From Pseudomonas koreensis (GTDB lineage: Bacteria > Pseudomonadota > Gammaproteobacteria > Pseudomonadales > Pseudomonadaceae): a DNA stretch of 64,000 nucleotides. Position 1 is the stretch's first letter, and the number at the start of each line of letters is the position of its first letter. The position numbers and the translations under genes were made by a program. The DNA lies in the NCBI RefSeq assembly GCF_024169245.1, contig NZ_JALJWP010000001.1:4279501-4343500 (forward strand), written 5' to 3'. The notes under the pieces were generated by a model, which saw nothing but the letters and a program-made list of their open reading frames with translations, was not told the DNA's origin and searched no databases. Of this stretch, positions 45,391 to 55,158 are shown piece by piece.

Positions 45391-46066
45391 GTCGTTCTCC
45401 TGTTGAACGCGATTGCAGCGTGGCCAGACTCCGGTCGAGCCCGGCGGCGAGATGGTTGAATACGGCATGTCGCTGTTCGTCGCTCGAAGCGCAGGCCCCG
45501 ACGTAAACCCGCACGGACGCCCCGCAGACCTGAGCGCAGATGTCTGCATCGTCGTCCGCAAAGGCCCGGGCCGACACCTCGGCGTTGGCGCTGGCATGAG
45601 CCTGGGCAAACGCGGTGGCAGCGGCCTCGGTATTGAGTTGTGCGTAATACTCGGCGAACGCCTCGGCATCGCCGAAGTGCTCGGAAATCGTGGCGCTGTT
45701 GGCCGGTGCGAGGCCGTAGGTCATCGCACTGGCGTGGGCCTTGGCGTACGCCGCGTCGTAGGCGTAGGCCTTGCGGTACAGCGCCAGCAACACCGGTTTG
45801 AGCGTGGCCCGCCACTCGCCCTGACGCCCGATCACGCCGAGCGCCGCCCGCTGATGCAGGCTTTGCAACGCGAGTAGCGCCTGCTGATGTTCCGGCAAGG
45901 CTTCGCAGAGCATCGGCATGACCACGTCGGCCTGCCAGAGATGAAACAGCTGAAACGGCACCTGACCCCGCAATTGCCTCAAGCGCAAGGCCGCGTTCGA
46001 ATCGGCTTCGCACAACACCTTGGTCAAGGCAAGCCACCATCGCGGCATCGAGATCGGATCACTCAT
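45383..46066 (-). CDS. Unknown protein coded within the NRPS operon
   Basis: A protein of 227 residues, unrecognised. No signal peptide, membrane segment or catalytic motif could be read. The N-terminal 90 residues look helical and aromatic (RWWLALTKVLCEADSNAALR); the middle is rich in alanine with Tyr/Phe (AYAKAHASAMTYG, AEYYAQLNTEAAATAFAQAH), ending in a less ordered tail. Its ATG overlaps the TGA of the NRPS/PKS gene (ATGA), and its stop overlaps mbtH, so it is made together with the assembly line. A structural, carrier-protein-binding or tailoring role is possible. Confidence 0.75.
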   Translation of the reverse strand: MSDPISMPRWWLALTKVLCEADSNAALRLRQLRGQVPFQLFHLWQADVVMPMLCEALPEHQQALLALQSLHQRAALGVIGRQGEWRATLKPVLLALYRKAYAYDAAYAKAHASAMTYGLAPANSATISEHFGDAEAFAEYYAQLNTEAAATAFAQAHASANAEVSARAFADDDADICAQVCGASVRVYVGACASSDEQRHAVFNHLAAGLDRSLATLQSRSTGERHE

Positions 46067-49000
46067 GGCGCAGGCTCATCCGTACCGATCACCTCGGCCA
46101 GCAACCGCGCCCAGCGCCCCGCCACGATGCCGTAGTGATCGGTGTCGAGGGTTTGCCAGCTGCGCAACTGCGGCAGCAAGGCCTGCCAATTGCGTTGCAG
46201 GTCGTCCGGGTTCCAGGCATTGCCCAGCCCGTAAGGATTGGCCTGCCCGGCGATGAACAGCCGCACCGCTGTGGTCGCCAGCGCCGGCGGCTGGAAGTCG
46301 AGCATGCTGGTCATGTTGTTGCGACAGCACACCGTCAGCCGTTGCAGATACGCCTGACGTTCCTCGGCCATACCCTGCCCTTCAACCTCCGGCCAGCGCT
46401 GGGCGAACTCGCGTTGGAACACCTGCCCGATCGTCTGTTCGTCGATGCTGGCCAGTTCCGCACCGGCATCCGGCGCGGGCGGGTCGATCAGGTATAACAA
46501 CGGTTGCCTGAATCCGTCAGCCTGGGCCTGATGACACAGAGCCTGCGCCACCCATGCACCAAATGACCAGCCTGCCAGGCGCCAAGTGCTGCCGTGCGGA
46601 AGGTGGGCCTTGATCGCCGCCTGATACCGGCGTGCACGTTCGTCCACGCTGATGTTCGGCAACTGCGGCAGACGCAGCGCCGGGTCGGCGATCACGCACA
46701 CGCCCAACTCCGCCGGCAATGCCGACACCAGTTCCCGATAGGCCTGAACATCGCCACCCACCGGGTGGATCAGGTACAACCAATCGCGGCCGGCACCGGC
46801 ATGCCATTGATCAATCCGCACCGCGTCGTGCCAGTCGTGCGGTGCAGCCAGGGGCGCCTCTTCAACCGTGGCGGTCGACACCAGCCCGAGCACTTCGCTC
46901 AGGCTGACCTTGTGGCTGAATTGCGACAGCTGGAATACCTCACCAGTGGCCGCTTGCAGTTCGTCGATCAGGTCGAGCAGCGTCAGTGAATCCGCGCCCA
47001 GGTCGTACAGTGAATCGTCGTCCTCCAGCTCGGCCACACCGAGCCACTTGCACAAACACTCACGCAGGCGCGTCGACAGATCCACGCCCTTCGGTGCCTC
47101 GACCACTGCGGCCACGGCACCATGGCGCACCGGATAGAACCGCCGCGCCGTGTCGATGCCGGTGGTGGAGATCAGTAGCTGCGGCAACTGCGTCGCCATC
47201 GCCAGATCGAACACCCGACAGCCCTCTTCGGCGGACAGGCCAACCGTCAGATGCTCCAGGTGCGCGGTGTCTGCGCTGTTGCTGGTGGTGGCCATGCCGA
47301 TGTCGCGCCAGATGTCCCAGTTGATCTCCAGGCGCAGGCAAGCGTCGGTTGCGTTCGGGCGATAGTGGGTGAAGCCGTCGAGCACCCCGCTGGCCGCTGC
47401 GTAGTCCAGATGCCCCGCGCCGCCAAACAGTGCTGACATCGACGAGCAGTACAAGACAAAATCCGGCGTTAGGTGCTCGATCAAGGCCTCGACGGCCAGC
47501 ATGCCGCGGGTCTTGGCGGCCATGACCTCGGCCATTTGCCGAGCATCGCGGTGACGTATCAGGCTGCCTGCACCGACGCCCGCCGCATGAATCACCCCGC
47601 TCAGACGACCGTAACGAACGGCCAGTTGATCGAGTACCTGCGGCCAGCGCGGCAGGTTGGCGATGTCCGCTTTGATGCAGTCGATCCGCAAAGCGTAAGC
47701 CGCCAGAGACGCCGGCAATTGCCCCTGACGCGAGAGCAGCACCACCCGGCGTGCAGGTGCCTGCAGCAGGTGTTCGCACAAGGTCCGGCCGATACCGCCG
47801 CTGCCGCCCAGTACCAGGAACGTACCATCTTCCGGCAGAAGCCCTGATGTCGTTGCCGGGCCGGTCAATGGCTGAGGCATTAAACGTGGCTGCCAGAGAT
47901 AACCATCGCGCACCGCCATTCGCCGAGGCAATGAGACCGGATCGACAAACAACGCTGCCAACTCGCCCGCGTGCGTTGCGAGGCGCGCCGACGGCCAGTC
48001 CAGCCAGTGGCAACGCACCGGGTATTCCTGCGGCACCACTTCAGTGATGCCGGCCAGCGCTGCCAGTTCGGGCCGTTGAACCTCGCCGTCCACCGGGCAT
48101 GCCTGCCACGACATCAACCACAACCGCAGACGGGTCGTGCGCGGTGTTTGCCCCCAGGCCTGCATCAGCGCACTGACCGTGTCCAGACAGGCCCACTGCG
48201 CCAGATCCAGCGATTGCTCGTTGACTGCACCAGACACCGCCAGTGGCAAGGCATGCAGCCAGTCGAGCTCGCCGAGTGCAGGTTCTGCGACCTCAGCGAG
48301 CAAACGGCTCAGGGCCTCAGCGTCAAGCGGATCAAGCTCGAAACGGTCCGTGCTCAGGCGTTTGAAACCGTTGCCGGTGCGCACTTGAATCACGCGTCGA
48401 TACACGGCGTTCAGGCTCGCCAGCAGTGTCGATTCGGGCGCGTCATGGCTGCACAGAATCAGCACCTCACGGGATCCGGCCGTCGCTGTCGCGCTCAGGC
48501 GCCGGGTGCGCACCCACTGTCGCTGGTGGAACCAGTCCGCCAGCGGTTGTCGCTCAAGGGTTGGCGCATCAGGTTGAACAGCGACAGGTGGCTGGAAACG
48601 ATACGGCTGAAGATCGAACGACGACGGCGGCAAATCCCAGGGCGGCGGTGCCGAGCGTTGTGGCCACTGGATATTCGCGCCGTCGTACCAGGCGTCCAGC
48701 AGCTCCTGCGGCGATTGATCACGGGCGATCAACGGCGCGCCCGAGGCCGTGATTTCCTTGATCGCTGTCGGCTGCAATGGAATGTCGTCACCCGGCCGGC
48801 ACACTATCGCGAAGCGCCAGCGCAACTGCCGGCGACCTGACTGCAAGTGCCGTAGCAACGCAGTGTGCTGTTCCGGGTTCGCTTGCAGGTATTCGCGAAT
48901 CGCCGCGATATCGCGCAGCAACTCCGCCCGGCCATGCGCTGAAATCATCAGCAGCGGCAACGTTTCCTCAACAGTTTCCTGCGCCGTAGGTGCAGCACCA

Positions 49001-52000
49001 ACGATGACATGCGCGTTGGTCCCGCCGATCCCGAAACTGCTGACACCGGCCAGTCGCCGCCGCCCTTGCGGCCATGGCCGGGACGTGGTCGGCACATAGA
49101 ACGGCGAATGCGCCAGATCGATCTGCGGGTTGATCCGGCCAAAACCCAGGTTCGGCGGCAGTACGCCATGGAACACCGCGAGGCTGGCGCGAATCAGCCC
49201 GACCACGCCCGCCGCCGCACCCAGATGACCGATCTGGCTTTTCACCGAGGCCAGCGCGCATTGGCCGGCCGGCGCATCGCCGAACGCCTTGGTTAACGCC
49301 GCGACCTCGATCGGATCGCCGAGCAAGGTGCCGGTGCCGTGGGCCTCTACGTAGCCGATGTCGGCGCCGGTTAACCCGGCACGGCTCAAGGCATCGCGGA
49401 TGACCGCGCTCTGCCCGGCCACCGACGGCGCGGTGTAACTCATCTTGGCCCGGCCATCGTTGTTCAACGCCGATCCTTCGACCAGCGCGTAAATCCGGTC
49501 GCCATCGGCCCGCGCCTTGGCCAGCGGTTTGAGCACCACTACGCCGTAGCCGCTGGCGCCAAGGGTGCCGCTGGCGTCGTCGCTGAACGGGCGACACAAA
49601 CCGTCGGCGGAGAAAATGTGCTGCGAGCGGTGCCGGTAGCCCTCGGTCAGCGTCGGGTCGATCAGCACCCCGGCCGCGAGCATCACGTCGCTGTCGCCCT
49701 GACGCAGCATCGAACTGGCCAGGTGCACGGCGATCAGCGAGCTGCCGCACGCTGCCTGCACGCTCAGGGCCGGGCCGTTCAGGTCCAGGTGATACGCGGC
49801 TTTGGTCGCCAGAAAATCCTTGTCGTGATGCAGCGCCAGCTGGAAGCCATCGGGCAAATCGTCGTCTGCGGTTTCACGCAGCATTTGCTGGAAGTAAGTG
49901 GTTTCGCCGCAACTGGCGATCAGGCCGATGCGCGGGCCATTCGCCGACGGGACGATGGCCGCGTGTTGCAGGGCCTGAACGCACGCCATCAGCAGATGCC
50001 GCTGTTGCGGGTCCATCAGGCGCGCTTCCTGGCGGCTGATGCCGAAGTAATCAGCATCGAAATCGAGCATGCCCGCCAGTTGACTGCGGGCGCCGACCAG
50101 CCCCTCGTCAGCGGCAAAGTGCTCAATGCCCAGCCGATTGCCTAGCACCGTCGCCCAGAACTCGGACAGGTTCTGCGCCCCGGCCACATTGACCGACATG
50201 CCGATGATCGCCATCGGCTGATGGCCTGCATCGGTCTGAGGTACACGCTCGGCCACGTCCACCGGCGCGGTCGACAGATGCGCCGCCAGACGTCGCACCG
50301 TGACGTATTCGAACAGGTCGGCCATTGTCACCTTGTGCGGCAGCTCTTCGGCGTAACGGCCATGCAAACGCATCAAGCCGAGGCTGGTGGCGCCGGCCTC
50401 GAAGAAGGTCTGCTCCGGTTCGATGTCCCGTCCGATCACGGCCTGGAACAACTCGCTGAGTTGCCGTTCCAGCGCGGTCAATTGAACAACCGGTGTTGGC
50501 GTGCTGCGCCGCTCCAGGGCCTCGCCAACATTCGGCAAGGCCTTGCGGTCGATCTTGCCGCTGGGCGTACGTGGCCAGAGGTCGATCCGCCGGTATTCAT
50601 CGATTCGCACATGGGCCGGCAGCCGTTGCGCGACCTGACGATCCAGCTCACCGGATGTCGCAGGTTCGCCCTCGAGCTGCAGCCAGGCGATCAGCCGTGG
50701 CGGATCGGCCTGCACCGCCACCACCGCGTTGACCACTTCCGGCACCTGCATCAGCGCCGACTCGATCTGACCCAGTTCCAAACGATGGCCGCTGAGTTTG
50801 ATCTGCTGATCGTCACGTCCCAGATAATGCAGGCAGCCCTCGGCATCGGCCCACGCCAGATCGCCGGTGCGGTAGTACAAACGGCCGTCTGCCAGCTCGA
50901 CAAACCGCGCAGCGTTCAACACTGGATCAGCCAGGTAGCACCGGGCAACCATTGGCCCGGCCACCAGCAGGTAGCCACGGCAGCCGTTGGGCACCGGGCG
51001 GTCATGCTCATCGACCAGCAACAGCCGCGCATTGCCAACGGCATGGCCGATCGGCGCGCGCAACGACCAGTTCCGCGCCACGGACGGCAGGCGCAAGGCG
51101 CTGACCACGTGGGTTTCGGTCGGGCCGTAATGGTTGAACAGCGAGGCGTGCGGCATGCCGCCGAACCAGTTGCGCAGCGCATCGGTGCAAAGCAGTTGCT
51201 CGCCGGCCGTGATCACCTCGCGCAATGCCGAAGGGTAAATGCCGCGCGCCACGGCGGTTTGCGCCAGATGCTGCAAGGCCACGTACGGTAGAAACAGGCG
51301 CTCGATCCGCGCCTCGACCATGTACTCCAGCAACGCCTCGGCGTCCTGACGCCAGCGCGGCGTGATCAGGTGATAGCACCCGCCGCCGCACAGGGTGCTG
51401 AAAATCTCCTGAAACGACACATCGAACGACAGCATCGAGAACTGCAGGGTTACCGCTTTCGCCGGCAACTGCCCTTCGGTGCGCTGCCATTGCAGCAGGT
51501 TGCACAGGGTACGCTCCGACACTTGCACACCTTTGGGCGTGCCGGTCGATCCGGAGGTGAACAGCGTGTACAGCGGCCGTTCGCCGGCGTGGCGTCGACG
51601 TTCGAACGTTGCGGCATTGGCGCTCGGATCGACCCGATAGGTGGCGAATCGTCCGGCGTTAAGGTCATCCAGCGCTGACTTCGTCATATCGCTGAACAGC
51701 ACGCAATGCGGTTGCGCCTGTTCCAGCACCTGGCGCTGGATCGCCACCGGATAGGCAGGATCCAGCGGCACGGCCGTCAGATTGAGTTTGGCCAGGGCCA
51801 GCAAGGCGACGATGTGTTCCACCGAGGCATCGAGGAACAGCACGACATGCAATGGCGCGTTCCCGACGGGCCACGGATGGCACTCGATCAGGTTTGCCGT
51901 CAGAGCATCGGCCAGCGCATTCAGTTCGCTGTAGGTAAGGCACCGCTGGGCTTGAACCAGCGCAACCGCATCCGGCGTGCAATGCACTTGATGCTCGAAC

Positions 52001-55000
52001 CCGTCCGCCAGTGTGTTGAACGGCAGCGCAGTCCGAGTGCCCTCACTGGCCGGAGGTAAACCACGTCGATACGGACCGAGCAAATCGTTGAGGTTGGCCG
52101 CCGGGGTTTCCAGCAACAGGTCCAGGCCTCGGCGAAACAGCGCATTCACTGCGCGCATCTGTTCGCCATCGAAGTAGCTGCACTGATATTCCCACCAGCA
52201 TTCCAGTTGCGACCCGCTGCCCACCATCAACAGCGTCAGCGGGCACTTGGCGTGCAAGTGCTCGTTAAATTGCAGCGTCGCGTGCAGGTTCGAATCGGCC
52301 AGCGCTGCGTAATCGGTGTTCTCCAGCACGAACATGAAATCGAACAGTAACGGGCTCGACGACAGCCGCAGGTCTTCCACCAGATCCGCCAGCGCCACGT
52401 CCTGCAACGCCAGCACCTCGCGCACCGTGGCGGTCTGCTTGCGCAACTGTTCGTCCAGGGTTGATGCCTGCTCGACGGCGGTCGGGATCAGCACGGTGTT
52501 GGCAAACATGCCGACCGTGTCTTCGAACTCCGCCAGTGGCCGGTTGGACACCGGACTGGCGATCCGTGGCCGTTCGCACCCGGTCAGGGCGTACAGGCTC
52601 CAGGCGAAGACGCTGAACAGCACTTCGAAACGGGTCAGCCGTTGTTGGGTGCAAAAGCGTTCGAGGGCCGCGCTGCGCAGGGTGCCCAAAGGTTCCCGGT
52701 GCAACCGGGCGTCCGGGCTGATTTCGCGCATTGGCATCAATGCAGGCGACGGTTCTTCCTGACGGCGATGCAACTCGGCGAGGGCGCGGCGCTGGTCACG
52801 ATAATGCGGATCGACGCTCCACTGGCGCTGCCAATGGCCAAACTCCAGCGTCGTCAAGCGGGCCGCGGGTTGCAGGCTGTCGCGGCCTTGCAGGACATCG
52901 CTGTAAAGCTGCGCCAGGTCGTCGAACAGCAGGTTCACAGACCAACCATCGACGATGATGTGATGCAGGTTCAGCAACAGCCGGCAACTGCCATCGGCGA
53001 ACGGCAACAGCCAAGCCTGAAACAGCTTCGGGGTGGTCAGGTCGAACGGCGCGGCGAACACCAGGTCGGCGAAGGCCTGCCAGTTGTCCTCGGTGAAATG
53101 CCCGACCGCAAAGATGCGACAGGTCGAGCCCTGCTCGGCGATTACCTGATCCAGTCCATCGGCACCCGCCACGAATGCCGTGCGCAACCCCGGATGACGC
53201 TGCACCAGACGCCCCAAAGCCTCGGCCAGTGCCGCGACTTCGACACCTGCCGCCAGATTCAGAATCAGCGGCACGCTGTAGGCGGTCGAGGTCGGCGAGC
53301 GTTGTTGCAACAGCCACAGGCGGCGCTGTTCGGCGGTGGCCGGCAGGCGTTTTGCGCGACTGATCGCAGGCGCGGGTGGGTAGATCGACGCGCCGTTCGT
53401 TTCACCGCTCAGTTGTACGGCCAATGACGAGAAAGGCTCGTTGAGCAACGTATCGATCGCGATCTCGCGCTGCCAGCGGACACGGATCGCCGAACGCAGG
53501 CGCATCGCCTTGAGCGAGTCGCCGCCACAGCCCAGCCAATCGTCCTGCGCACTCAGAGCGGGTTGGCTGAGCAGCGAACGGGCCTGACTCAGCAACCAAT
53601 CCAGCGCCGGTGATGCGTTTTCGTTATTCGTAGCCGTCAAGACTGGGTGCCACGGACTCAAACCTTGGGCCAGCAAGCTATCACGATCGATCTTGCCATT
53701 GGCCGTCAGCGGCAGGCGCTCCAGCAGGAACAGCTGATTAGGCCGCATGTAAGGCGGCAGTTGTGCCCGCAGATGGTTTTCGAAAGCGTGATAGTCCAGA
53801 GCCCGGCGAGGCACGATGAACGCCAGCAACTGATGATCTTCCGCCGCCTGCCGCCGGGTGCAGACATACACCTGTGCCACACCCGGATGCTCCAGGATCC
53901 GTTGCTCCACCTCCCCCGGCTCGATCCGGAAACCCCGGATCTTCACCTGCCGGTCGACCCGCCCCAGGTACTCGATCAGGCCTTCGGCATTGCGCCGCAC
54001 CAGATCGCCGGTGCGGTAATGCACCTGCGCGCCACCGTCGAGGTCGGGCAAACGGACAAACTGGCGGGCGGTTTCTTCGGGCCGGTTGCGGTAACCACGG
54101 GCGACACCACTGCCACTTAAATACAGCTCGCCGACCTCGCCTGGCGACACCGGGCGTTGCTGCTCATCCAACACCTGCACTCCAGTATCCGGCAACGGCC
54201 GGCCAATGGGCGCCGAGTCACCGGCAAAATCGCGGCTGATCGGCCAGCAAAGGGCAAACGTGGTGCATTCGGTGGGGCCGTAGACGTTGAAGATCCGGCA
54301 GCGGCTCTCAGGATTGGCCCGATACCACCCGCGCACGGCGGCAGCGCTGATCTGCTCACCGCCGATCAGCACCTGACGCATGCTGGAAAAGCACGACGGC
54401 CACTCGGCAATCATCGTGTTGAACAGTGACACCGTCATGAACAGGTTGTCGACCTGCGTGCGCTCCAGCACCTCGGCCAGTCGACGCGCATCCAGCACGT
54501 CCTCGTCAGCGATCAGGACGCAGCAACCGCCGTTGAGCAGCGGCGCCCACAGTTCGAAACTGCACGCATCGAATGCCGGGTTGGACAGGCAGGCAAACCG
54601 GTCCGTCGGGCGAATCTCGATATAGCCGTCGGTGGACGCCAGCCGCAGCAAGCCGCGCTCGCCAACCTCAACCGCTTTCGGCGTGCCGGTGGTGCCCGAG
54701 GTGTAGAACAGGAACATCACCTCGGCGAAGTCTTCGGCCAGTGTTTGCGGCGCAGCGTCCGGCTGATCGAGCAAGGCCTCGACGCTGGTTTGCCACAGTG
54801 AAGGCGACCACAACGATTCTTCATTCAGGGTAATCAGGCCGACACACGCCGCATCCGCCAGCATCAGTTCCCGGCGTTGGCGCGGGCTGGCCCGGTCCAG
54901 CGGCACCACTACCGCGCCAACTTTCAACGCGCCGATAATCGCCGCCAACCACTGCCAGCATCGCGGCATGCACAGCGCCAGCGACTGGCCGGGCTCGACG

Positions 55001-55158
55001 CCGCGCGCCAGCAACCCTCGGGCGATGCGTTCGCTGGCGCTGGCCAGTTGGGCGTAAGTCAGCCTGACCGACTGATCGATCACCGCCGGGGCTTGCGGAT
55101 TGCGCGCCACTTGCTCGGCAAAACGCGCGAGCAACGGCCTGTCATTGGACGCACTCAT
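46063..55158 (-). CDS. Hybrid NRPS-PKS: A-T-C-A(Pro)-T-KS-KR-ACP-TE, lacking AT
   Basis: A protein of 3031 residues. Domains: adenylation 1-505 (P-loop FYTSGTTGTPKAV near 153); carrier near 546 (GGDSLKAM); condensation 610-1035 (HHIIVDGWS near 735); adenylation 1060-1550; carrier near 1589 (GATSLGLM); ketosynthase 1647-2055 with Cys1804 (AACGSSL), HGTGT and KSQIGHL; linker about 2060-2440 without acyltransferase motif; ketoreductase 2445-2620 (GGSGGIG); carrier near 2722 (GADSLTLL); thioesterase 2795-3020 (GWSFGAW). By hand alignment to GrsA the first A domain reads DAFFLGVT (branched aliphatic likely) and the second DVQFIAHV, the proline code. It would extend a prolyl unit by two carbons and reduce the ketone. 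Its start overlaps the upstream stop by one base. Confidence 0.92.
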   Translation of the reverse strand: MSASNDRPLLARFAEQVARNPQAPAVIDQSVRLTYAQLASASERIARGLLARGVEPGQSLALCMPRCWQWLAAIIGALKVGAVVVPLDRASPRQRRELMLADAACVGLITLNEESLWSPSLWQTSVEALLDQPDAAPQTLAEDFAEVMFLFYTSGTTGTPKAVEVGERGLLRLASTDGYIEIRPTDRFACLSNPAFDACSFELWAPLLNGGCCVLIADEDVLDARRLAEVLERTQVDNLFMTVSLFNTMIAEWPSCFSSMRQVLIGGEQISAAAVRGWYRANPESRCRIFNVYGPTECTTFALCWPISRDFAGDSAPIGRPLPDTGVQVLDEQQRPVSPGEVGELYLSGSGVARGYRNRPEETARQFVRLPDLDGGAQVHYRTGDLVRRNAEGLIEYLGRVDRQVKIRGFRIEPGEVEQRILEHPGVAQVYVCTRRQAAEDHQLLAFIVPRRALDYHAFENHLRAQLPPYMRPNQLFLLERLPLTANGKIDRDSLLAQGLSPWHPVLTATNNENASPALDWLLSQARSLLSQPALSAQDDWLGCGGDSLKAMRLRSAIRVRWQREIAIDTLLNEPFSSLAVQLSGETNGASIYPPAPAISRAKRLPATAEQRRLWLLQQRSPTSTAYSVPLILNLAAGVEVAALAEALGRLVQRHPGLRTAFVAGADGLDQVIAEQGSTCRIFAVGHFTEDNWQAFADLVFAAPFDLTTPKLFQAWLLPFADGSCRLLLNLHHIIVDGWSVNLLFDDLAQLYSDVLQGRDSLQPAARLTTLEFGHWQRQWSVDPHYRDQRRALAELHRRQEEPSPALMPMREISPDARLHREPLGTLRSAALERFCTQQRLTRFEVLFSVFAWSLYALTGCERPRIASPVSNRPLAEFEDTVGMFANTVLIPTAVEQASTLDEQLRKQTATVREVLALQDVALADLVEDLRLSSSPLLFDFMFVLENTDYAALADSNLHATLQFNEHLHAKCPLTLLMVGSGSQLECWWEYQCSYFDGEQMRAVNALFRRGLDLLLETPAANLNDLLGPYRRGLPPASEGTRTALPFNTLADGFEHQVHCTPDAVALVQAQRCLTYSELNALADALTANLIECHPWPVGNAPLHVVLFLDASVEHIVALLALAKLNLTAVPLDPAYPVAIQRQVLEQAQPHCVLFSDMTKSALDDLNAGRFATYRVDPSANAATFERRRHAGERPLYTLFTSGSTGTPKGVQVSERTLCNLLQWQRTEGQLPAKAVTLQFSMLSFDVSFQEIFSTLCGGGCYHLITPRWRQDAEALLEYMVEARIERLFLPYVALQHLAQTAVARGIYPSALREVITAGEQLLCTDALRNWFGGMPHASLFNHYGPTETHVVSALRLPSVARNWSLRAPIGHAVGNARLLLVDEHDRPVPNGCRGYLLVAGPMVARCYLADPVLNAARFVELADGRLYYRTGDLAWADAEGCLHYLGRDDQQIKLSGHRLELGQIESALMQVPEVVNAVVAVQADPPRLIAWLQLEGEPATSGELDRQVAQRLPAHVRIDEYRRIDLWPRTPSGKIDRKALPNVGEALERRSTPTPVVQLTALERQLSELFQAVIGRDIEPEQTFFEAGATSLGLMRLHGRYAEELPHKVTMADLFEYVTVRRLAAHLSTAPVDVAERVPQTDAGHQPMAIIGMSVNVAGAQNLSEFWATVLGNRLGIEHFAADEGLVGARSQLAGMLDFDADYFGISRQEARLMDPQQRHLLMACVQALQHAAIVPSANGPRIGLIASCGETTYFQQMLRETADDDLPDGFQLALHHDKDFLATKAAYHLDLNGPALSVQAACGSSLIAVHLASSMLRQGDSDVMLAAGVLIDPTLTEGYRHRSQHIFSADGLCRPFSDDASGTLGASGYGVVVLKPLAKARADGDRIYALVEGSALNNDGRAKMSYTAPSVAGQSAVIRDALSRAGLTGADIGYVEAHGTGTLLGDPIEVAALTKAFGDAPAGQCALASVKSQIGHLGAAAGVVGLIRASLAVFHGVLPPNLGFGRINPQIDLAHSPFYVPTTSRPWPQGRRRLAGVSSFGIGGTNAHVIVGAAPTAQETVEETLPLLMISAHGRAELLRDIAAIREYLQANPEQHTALLRHLQSGRRQLRWRFAIVCRPGDDIPLQPTAIKEITASGAPLIARDQSPQELLDAWYDGANIQWPQRSAPPPWDLPPSSFDLQPYRFQPPVAVQPDAPTLERQPLADWFHQRQWVRTRRLSATATAGSREVLILCSHDAPESTLLASLNAVYRRVIQVRTGNGFKRLSTDRFELDPLDAEALSRLLAEVAEPALGELDWLHALPLAVSGAVNEQSLDLAQWACLDTVSALMQAWGQTPRTTRLRLWLMSWQACPVDGEVQRPELAALAGITEVVPQEYPVRCHWLDWPSARLATHAGELAALFVDPVSLPRRMAVRDGYLWQPRLMPQPLTGPATTSGLLPEDGTFLVLGGSGGIGRTLCEHLLQAPARRVVLLSRQGQLPASLAAYALRIDCIKADIANLPRWPQVLDQLAVRYGRLSGVIHAAGVGAGSLIRHRDARQMAEVMAAKTRGMLAVEALIEHLTPDFVLYCSSMSALFGGAGHLDYAAASGVLDGFTHYRPNATDACLRLEINWDIWRDIGMATTSNSADTAHLEHLTVGLSAEEGCRVFDLAMATQLPQLLISTTGIDTARRFYPVRHGAVAAVVEAPKGVDLSTRLRECLCKWLGVAELEDDDSLYDLGADSLTLLDLIDELQAATGEVFQLSQFSHKVSLSEVLGLVSTATVEEAPLAAPHDWHDAVRIDQWHAGAGRDWLYLIHPVGGDVQAYRELVSALPAELGVCVIADPALRLPQLPNISVDERARRYQAAIKAHLPHGSTWRLAGWSFGAWVAQALCHQAQADGFRQPLLYLIDPPAPDAGAELASIDEQTIGQVFQREFAQRWPEVEGQGMAEERQAYLQRLTVCCRNNMTSMLDFQPPALATTAVRLFIAGQANPYGLGNAWNPDDLQRNWQALLPQLRSWQTLDTDHYGIVAGRWARLLAEVIGTDEPAP

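Noticed and set aside
45672..46040. Overlapping frames inside the unknown gene between the hybrid and mbtH
   Set aside because: Only the frame at 45383-46066 overlaps both neighbours in the ATGA style of the operon.
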